Of a DNA stretch of 10,586 nucleotides, positions 6,817-10,586 are shown in pieces; position 1 is the stretch's first letter, and every line of letters starts with the position of its first letter. The notes under the pieces were generated by a model, which ran no database searches, had not been told where the DNA came from, and saw only the letters and a program-made list of their open reading frames with translations. The stretch lies in contig JALVXE010000057.1 in NCBI GenBank assembly GCA_027038385.1, positions 3,345 through 13,930 on the forward strand, read 5' to 3'. The stretch comes from Thermotogaceae bacterium. Its GTDB lineage: Bacteria > Thermotogota > Thermotogae > Thermotogales > Thermotogaceae. Position numbers and translations under genes: made by a program.

Positions 6817-8099
6817 AGGAAAGAATCGTTTACGTATGTGACAGGTGCGGATACGAGGCTCCAAAGTGGTTTGGAAGATGCCCGGCATGCGGAGCTTGGA
6901 ACAGCGCAGTTGAAGTGAAAAGAGTAGAAAAGAGGGGGAAATCATCCCCCTCTTCTTTAACGCAGCTCTCGCGTGTGAATTTGGAGGCTGACGATCGTAT
7001 AGAGACCAAGAACAAGGTGATAGACTCGATACTCGGAGGTGGATTCGTAAGGGGACAGGTTATCCTACTTGGCGGAGAGCCGGGAATAGGGAAGAGCACG
7101 CTCGCACTCCAGATAGCAGATCGCCTTGTAAGAGTTGGAAGGAAGGTCCTGTACGCCTCCGGTGAGGAATCTGCGAAGCAGATAAAGCTGAGAGCTGCGA
7201 GAATAGGAGCCAGCGGTGAGATATTCCTGACGAACGATCAGGACATAGATTCCGTTTTGAGAAGCTCTAGAGATGTTGATTTTCTAGTCATAGATTCCAT
7301 ACAGACTTTCTTAGACAGCGAGGTTGGGTCCGTTCCAGGTGGAATGGCTCAGCTGAGATCTGTGACTTCCAAGGTGGTTGAATTCTCCAAAAGGAATTCC
7401 ACGGTATCGTTGATAATAGGTCACATAACCAAGAGTGGGGAGATAGCCGGCCCGAAGATGATAGAACACATGGTGGATACCGTACTTTACTTTGAAGGAG
7501 AGCGGACGACGGACTACAGACTCTTGAGGGTTTACAAGAACAGATTTGGACCATCTGGGGAGGTTGGAATATTCGAGATGAGAGAAGATGGACTTTTTGG
7601 GATAGAGAATCCCGTTTTCGTTGGAGACGATCTGCCGTTTGGGAACGCCGTTGCCTGTGTGATGGAGGGATCGCATCCCCTGATCGTCCAAGTGCAGGCT
7701 CTCGTCTCCAGATCCAAAGTTCCATCACCAAGGAGGAATTCGATAGGTGTGGAACACAGAAGAGTCTCAGCTATAATCGCAACGATGAGTAAGATCTTGA
7801 AGCTCCCTCTGGATTTTCACGATGTGTACGTTAAGGTTCTTGGTGGTTTGAAGGTGACGGATCCAGCAGTTGATCTGGCGATATCAGCCGCAGTGTTCTC
7901 ATCATTAGTTGAGATGGAAATCGGGAGAACAGTTTTCATGGGAGAGGTTGGACTCGACGGGATGGTCAGATCACCTTATTCTCTAAAGCGGAGAATCGAG
8001 GTGATCAGAAAGAGTGGATTTGATGAGATAGCCGGTAACTTTGAAGGAGCCAATGTACTTATCAGGAATCTCTCCGACCTTTCGGGGGTGATAAGGTGA
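6813..8099 (+). CDS. radA: RadA/Sms, RecA-like branch-migration ATPase
   Basis: A 428-residue DNA repair protein that in studied bacteria helps RecA by driving strand exchange and branch migration in recombination. Domains: a C4 zinc finger with C9, C12, C23 and C26; a variable linker (about 35-65); a RecA-like ATPase with Walker A GEPGIGKST (88-96) and Walker B FLVIDS (157-162); the RadA-specific KNRFG motif (242-246); and a Lon-protease-like C-terminal domain (about 275-428), thought to be structural rather than proteolytic. Slightly shorter than E. coli RadA (460). The TTG start at 6813 is chosen because it lies eight residues before the first zinc cysteine, overlaps the clpC stop by four bases, and has AGGTGGGGG about 7 bases upstream. 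Translation is probably coupled to clpC. The linker DNA forms a strong hairpin (6930-6954). Confidence 0.96.
   Translation: MKERIVYVCDRCGYEAPKWFGRCPACGAWNSAVEVKRVEKRGKSSPSSLTQLSRVNLEADDRIETKNKVIDSILGGGFVRGQVILLGGEPGIGKSTLALQIADRLVRVGRKVLYASGEESAKQIKLRAARIGASGEIFLTNDQDIDSVLRSSRDVDFLVIDSIQTFLDSEVGSVPGGMAQLRSVTSKVVEFSKRNSTVSLIIGHITKSGEIAGPKMIEHMVDTVLYFEGERTTDYRLLRVYKNRFGPSGEVGIFEMREDGLFGIENPVFVGDDLPFGNAVACVMEGSHPLIVQVQALVSRSKVPSPRRNSIGVEHRRVSAIIATMSKILKLPLDFHDVYVKVLGGLKVTDPAVDLAISAAVFSSLVEMEIGRTVFMGEVGLDGMVRSPYSLKRRIEVIRKSGFDEIAGNFEGANVLIRNLSDLSGVIR
6930..6954 (+). terminator. Terminator-like hairpin inside the radA reading frame
   Basis: AAGAGGGGGA (6930-6939) and its exact reverse complement TCCCCCTCTT (6945-6954) form a perfect 10-bp stem around a 5-base loop AATCA. 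The stem core is GAGGGGG/CCCCCTC and its 3' side runs into TTCTTT (6953-6958). This is a better terminator shape than anything in the spacers. It sits 115 bases past the radA start, in the variable linker between zinc finger and ATPase core. It may partly stop transcription when radA is poorly translated, lowering radA, disA and rtcB relative to clpC. The function is inferred; the structure is read directly. Confidence 0.4.
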
Positions 8100-9169
8100 T
8101 AGAGGAACTCCTGGAAAAGATAAAATTAATAGCTCCGGGAACTCCTCTCAGAAAGGCACTTGACGACATTCTCCGGGCCAAGATGGGAGCGCTTGTAGTA
8201 ATGCTTGATGACTTGGATAAATACTCCGAGACGGTTCAGGGGGGATTCAGACTCAACATATCTTTCGAGCCGGAGTACCTTTATGAGCTTGCGAAGATGG
8301 ATGGCGCGATAGCGATCTCTGAGGACGCGTCGAAGATATACGCCGCTAACGTTCAGTTGGTCCCTGATCCATCCATACCTACACAGGAAACGGGCACAAG
8401 ACACAGAACTGCCGAGAGGTTTGCAAAGCAGTTTGGAAAGGTAACGATAGCGGTTTCGAGAAGGAGAAACGTAATAACCTTGTACTACAAAGGATATAGA
8501 TACGTTGTGAACGACATCAATTTCGTGATATCAAAAGTTAACCAAGCCATAAACACCCTCGAGAAGTACCGAAAGAATTTCGATAGACTCCTCACAGAAC
8601 TTGACATAACCGAGCTCGAGAACAGAACGAGCCTTTCGGATGTGACCAGGGTGATGGAAAAAGGGATAATGGTCATGAAGATATCAGAAGAGTTGAAGCC
8701 ATACCTCGTTGAATTGGGGGATGAAGGAAGGCTCGCGAAGATGCAGATAGAGGAGCTTACCGAGAACGTTGAGGATCTTCTAGAGCTTCTCGTCATGGAT
8801 TACTCCAGTGAAGATTTAGAGCGTTCCGAAACCTCCAAGATAATAGAGAACCTGGTCAAGGATCCGAGCATAGATCTCGTGAAAATAGCCAGATCATTGG
8901 GGTACAGTGTGCAAAGCATAGTGCAGCTCGATGACGTGAGTATTGAGGCTAGGGGATACAGACTTCTCAAGTATCTCGCCAAGATACCCATGAGCGTTAG
9001 CAAAAAAGTGGTGGAGAGGTTCCACGGAATATTTGAAATAAGTCACGCCTCTCAGGAGGATCTCAAGGAGGTTGAAGGTATAGGTGATAAGAGGGCAAAG
9101 GCCATAGTCGACAGTATAAGCTCTCTCAAGACAAGGAAGAATCTCTTCGTTGAGGGTGAAGTGGAATGA
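8096..9169 (+). CDS. disA: DisA, DNA-scanning diadenylate cyclase
   Basis: A 357-residue protein that makes cyclic di-AMP from two ATP and, in studied species, stops doing so when it meets branched DNA such as Holliday junctions. The N-terminal DAC domain (about 5-145) has the catalytic DGA (69-71) and RHR (102-104) motifs, in MDGAIAIS and GTRHRTAER. A helical spine follows (about 150-285), then a C-terminal RuvA-like helix-hairpin-helix DNA-binding domain (about 290-345) with EGIGDKRA (327-334). It closely resembles the structurally studied Thermotoga maritima DisA. All catalytic motifs are intact, so activity is expected. The start is GTG, overlapping the radA stop by four bases, with GGGGGTG 5 bases upstream. 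Placement after radA fits the known link: RadA binds DisA and dampens its activity in Bacillus. No c-di-AMP phosphodiesterase is in the window. Confidence 0.97.
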   Translation: MIEELLEKIKLIAPGTPLRKALDDILRAKMGALVVMLDDLDKYSETVQGGFRLNISFEPEYLYELAKMDGAIAISEDASKIYAANVQLVPDPSIPTQETGTRHRTAERFAKQFGKVTIAVSRRRNVITLYYKGYRYVVNDINFVISKVNQAINTLEKYRKNFDRLLTELDITELENRTSLSDVTRVMEKGIMVMKISEELKPYLVELGDEGRLAKMQIEELTENVEDLLELLVMDYSSEDLERSETSKIIENLVKDPSIDLVKIARSLGYSVQSIVQLDDVSIEARGYRLLKYLAKIPMSVSKKVVERFHGIFEISHASQEDLKEVEGIGDKRAKAIVDSISSLKTRKNLFVEGEVE

Positions 9170-10584
9170 AGGTAACAAGGGAAGGAAAGTACATTTGGAG
9201 GATAGAGAGAGAGGGCAGAATGCTGGTGGATGCCGTGATATTGACGGATAGGGAGACCGTTGACGATCCCCAGTTCAGAGAAGCGATGAAACAGCTCACA
9301 AACGTTGCATCCCTTCCGGGAGTTGTGAAAGAGGTCTATGGGATGCCGGACATACATTGGGGATATGGATTCCCAATAGGTGGAGTCGCGGCTTTCGATT
9401 CAAAAGATGGGATAATATCCCCTGGAGCCGTCGGATTCGACATAAACTGTGGCGTCAGGCTCATGAAGACGGATCTTTCTGCAGATGGAGTGGATGTTCA
9501 AAAGCTTGTTGAAGAGATATACAAATCCGTTCCAGTTGGAGTTGGAAGCAGAGGAGATTTGAAATTAGGGAAAAAAGGTCTGAGGAAAGTGTGTCGAGAG
9601 GGTGCTCAGTTTGCAGTGAAATCCGGGTACGGTTTGGAAGAGGATCTGAAATTCATAGAAGATGGCGGTTCCCTTCAATTTGCAGATCCAGATGTCGTCT
9701 CTCAGAAAGCCTATGATAGAGGGAAAGACGAGCTCGGGACCCTTGGAGGTGGGAATCACTTCATAGAAGTTCAAAGGGTCGACAAGGTATATGATGAAAG
9801 CGTTGCAGATGTTTTTGGGCTCTTTGAAGGGCAGCTCGTGGTGAGTATTCACACGGGGAGCAGAGGATTTGGGCACCAGATAGCAACGGACTACATAAAG
9901 ATCATGAGGGATGGTTTGAGGAAACACAACGGGAATCTTCCGGACAAGCAACTCATAAACGCTCCGTTCGAACATGAGCTCGGTCAGGCGTATTTCTCCG
10001 CCATGGCGTGTGCGGCGAACTACGCTTTCGCCAATCGAGAGATCATAGGTCACCTCGTCAGAAGGGCCATTTGGAGAGTTCTTGGGAAATCTGTCAAAGT
10101 GGATCTCCTCTACGACCTTGCACACAACATAGCGAAGCTGGAGAGGTACGAAGTTGATGGAAAAAAGAAATGGCTCGTTGTTCACAGAAAGGGAGCGACT
10201 AGGTCCTTCGGACCTGGGAATCAGAGTATTCCGGAAGTTTACAGATCGTGCGGCCAACCTGTGATAATACCGGGAGACATGGGAAGCGAATCTTACGTCA
10301 TGGTCGGAACGAGAAAGGCAGAGGAATGGACATTTGGATCTTCCGCTCATGGAGCCGGGAGAGTGCTTGGCAGGAGGGAAGCTCTCAGAAAACTCGAGCT
10401 ACAAGAGATCCTGAATGAACTCGAGAAGAAGGGAATAGCCGTTATGAGCAGGGGAAAGAAAACTCTGGTTGAGGAAGCACCGCAAGCGTATAAGGATGTG
10501 AGCAGGGTTGTTGGTATAATAGACATCCTTGGGATAGCCAAAAAGGTTGCTAGGCTCGTTCCACTTGGAGTCGTCAAGGGCTGA
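9166..10584 (+). CDS. rtcB: RtcB, GTP-dependent RNA-splicing ligase
   Basis: A 472-residue RNA ligase that joins a 2',3'-cyclic phosphate or 3'-phosphate end to a 5'-OH end using GTP and Mn2+, with a covalent histidine-GMP intermediate. All expected active-site residues are present: D92 and C95 in FDINCGVR, H198 in GGGNHF, H229 in SIHTGSRG, H320 in DLAHN, and the guanylylated H395 in SSAHGAGR. The C-terminus AKKVARLVPLGVVKG is the family hallmark, and the gene is complete, ending two bases before the window edge. No intein interrupts it. The start ATG overlaps the disA stop (ATGA), with GAGGGTGA shortly upstream, so it is likely translated with disA. In bacteria its role is RNA repair or stress-induced ligation; the partner archease is not in the window. 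It belongs to the clpC-radA-disA unit here. Confidence 0.96.
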   Translation: MKVTREGKYIWRIEREGRMLVDAVILTDRETVDDPQFREAMKQLTNVASLPGVVKEVYGMPDIHWGYGFPIGGVAAFDSKDGIISPGAVGFDINCGVRLMKTDLSADGVDVQKLVEEIYKSVPVGVGSRGDLKLGKKGLRKVCREGAQFAVKSGYGLEEDLKFIEDGGSLQFADPDVVSQKAYDRGKDELGTLGGGNHFIEVQRVDKVYDESVADVFGLFEGQLVVSIHTGSRGFGHQIATDYIKIMRDGLRKHNGNLPDKQLINAPFEHELGQAYFSAMACAANYAFANREIIGHLVRRAIWRVLGKSVKVDLLYDLAHNIAKLERYEVDGKKKWLVVHRKGATRSFGPGNQSIPEVYRSCGQPVIIPGDMGSESYVMVGTRKAEEWTFGSSAHGAGRVLGRREALRKLELQEILNELEKKGIAVMSRGKKTLVEEAPQAYKDVSRVVGIIDILGIAKKVARLVPLGVVKG

Positions 10585-10586
10585 GA

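Noticed and set aside
7381..7400. Two GAATTC sites close together in radA, considered as a repeat.
   Set aside because: Ordinary codons for EFSKRNS; no longer repeat extends from them.
10161..10167. Second A AAA AAG heptamer, inside rtcB.
   Set aside because: A -1 slip meets a stop after about a dozen codons and would remove the catalytic H395, so no useful product is expected. It serves as a caution for the clpC site.
10201..10215. AGGTCC-TTC-GGACCT hairpin inside rtcB.
   Set aside because: Only six pairs with a 3-base loop and no T run. It encodes the conserved RSFGPG stretch, so protein constraint explains it.

Overview
The window looks like chromosomal DNA from a bacterium of the Thermotogota (Thermotoga and relatives). 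The DisA, ClpC, RadA and RtcB proteins read like those of that phylum. Arginine is coded mostly by AGA/AGG and isoleucine largely by ATA, as is usual there, and genes are tightly packed with short spacers and 4-base overlaps. This placement rests on reading the proteins, not on a database search. I see no mobile element, tRNA, rRNA or CRISPR array.

Left arm (1-4198, minus strand). In transcription order this arm holds an ornithine aminotransferase gene (rocD-like, 2999-4198), then a PIG-L/LmbE-family deacetylase (2227-2985) 13 bases downstream, then a 156-base spacer with a weak terminator-like hairpin, then pheT (2070 to the window edge). pheT encodes the phenylalanyl-tRNA synthetase beta chain, is cut by the window edge, and has no pheS directly upstream.

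Centre (4199-4365). A 167-base divergent control region separates the two arms. It holds a good promoter for rocD on the minus strand, an extended -10 for clpC on the plus strand, and two perfect palindromes. One palindrome covers the rocD -10 and the other touches the rocD -35.

Right arm (4366-10584, plus strand). Four genes, clpC, radA, disA and rtcB, are each joined to the next by a 4-base stop/start overlap (TTGA, GTGA, ATGA). They encode an AAA+ protein unfoldase, a recombination/branch-migration ATPase, a DNA-scanning c-di-AMP synthase and an RNA ligase. Together this reads as one stress and nucleic-acid-repair operon. The clpC-radA-disA core matches the order known from Firmicutes, but the first gene here is clpC, with no ctsR, mcsA or mcsB before it, and rtcB is coupled at the end.

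Two sequence features are not explained by the gene list. The slippery heptamer A AAA AAG lies in the correct phase at the end of clpC, so that a -1 shift enters the radA frame with no stop. A perfect 10-bp GC-rich hairpin with a U-rich 3' side lies inside radA, about 115 bases past its start codon, and could act as an intragenic terminator. Both are hypotheses from sequence alone.
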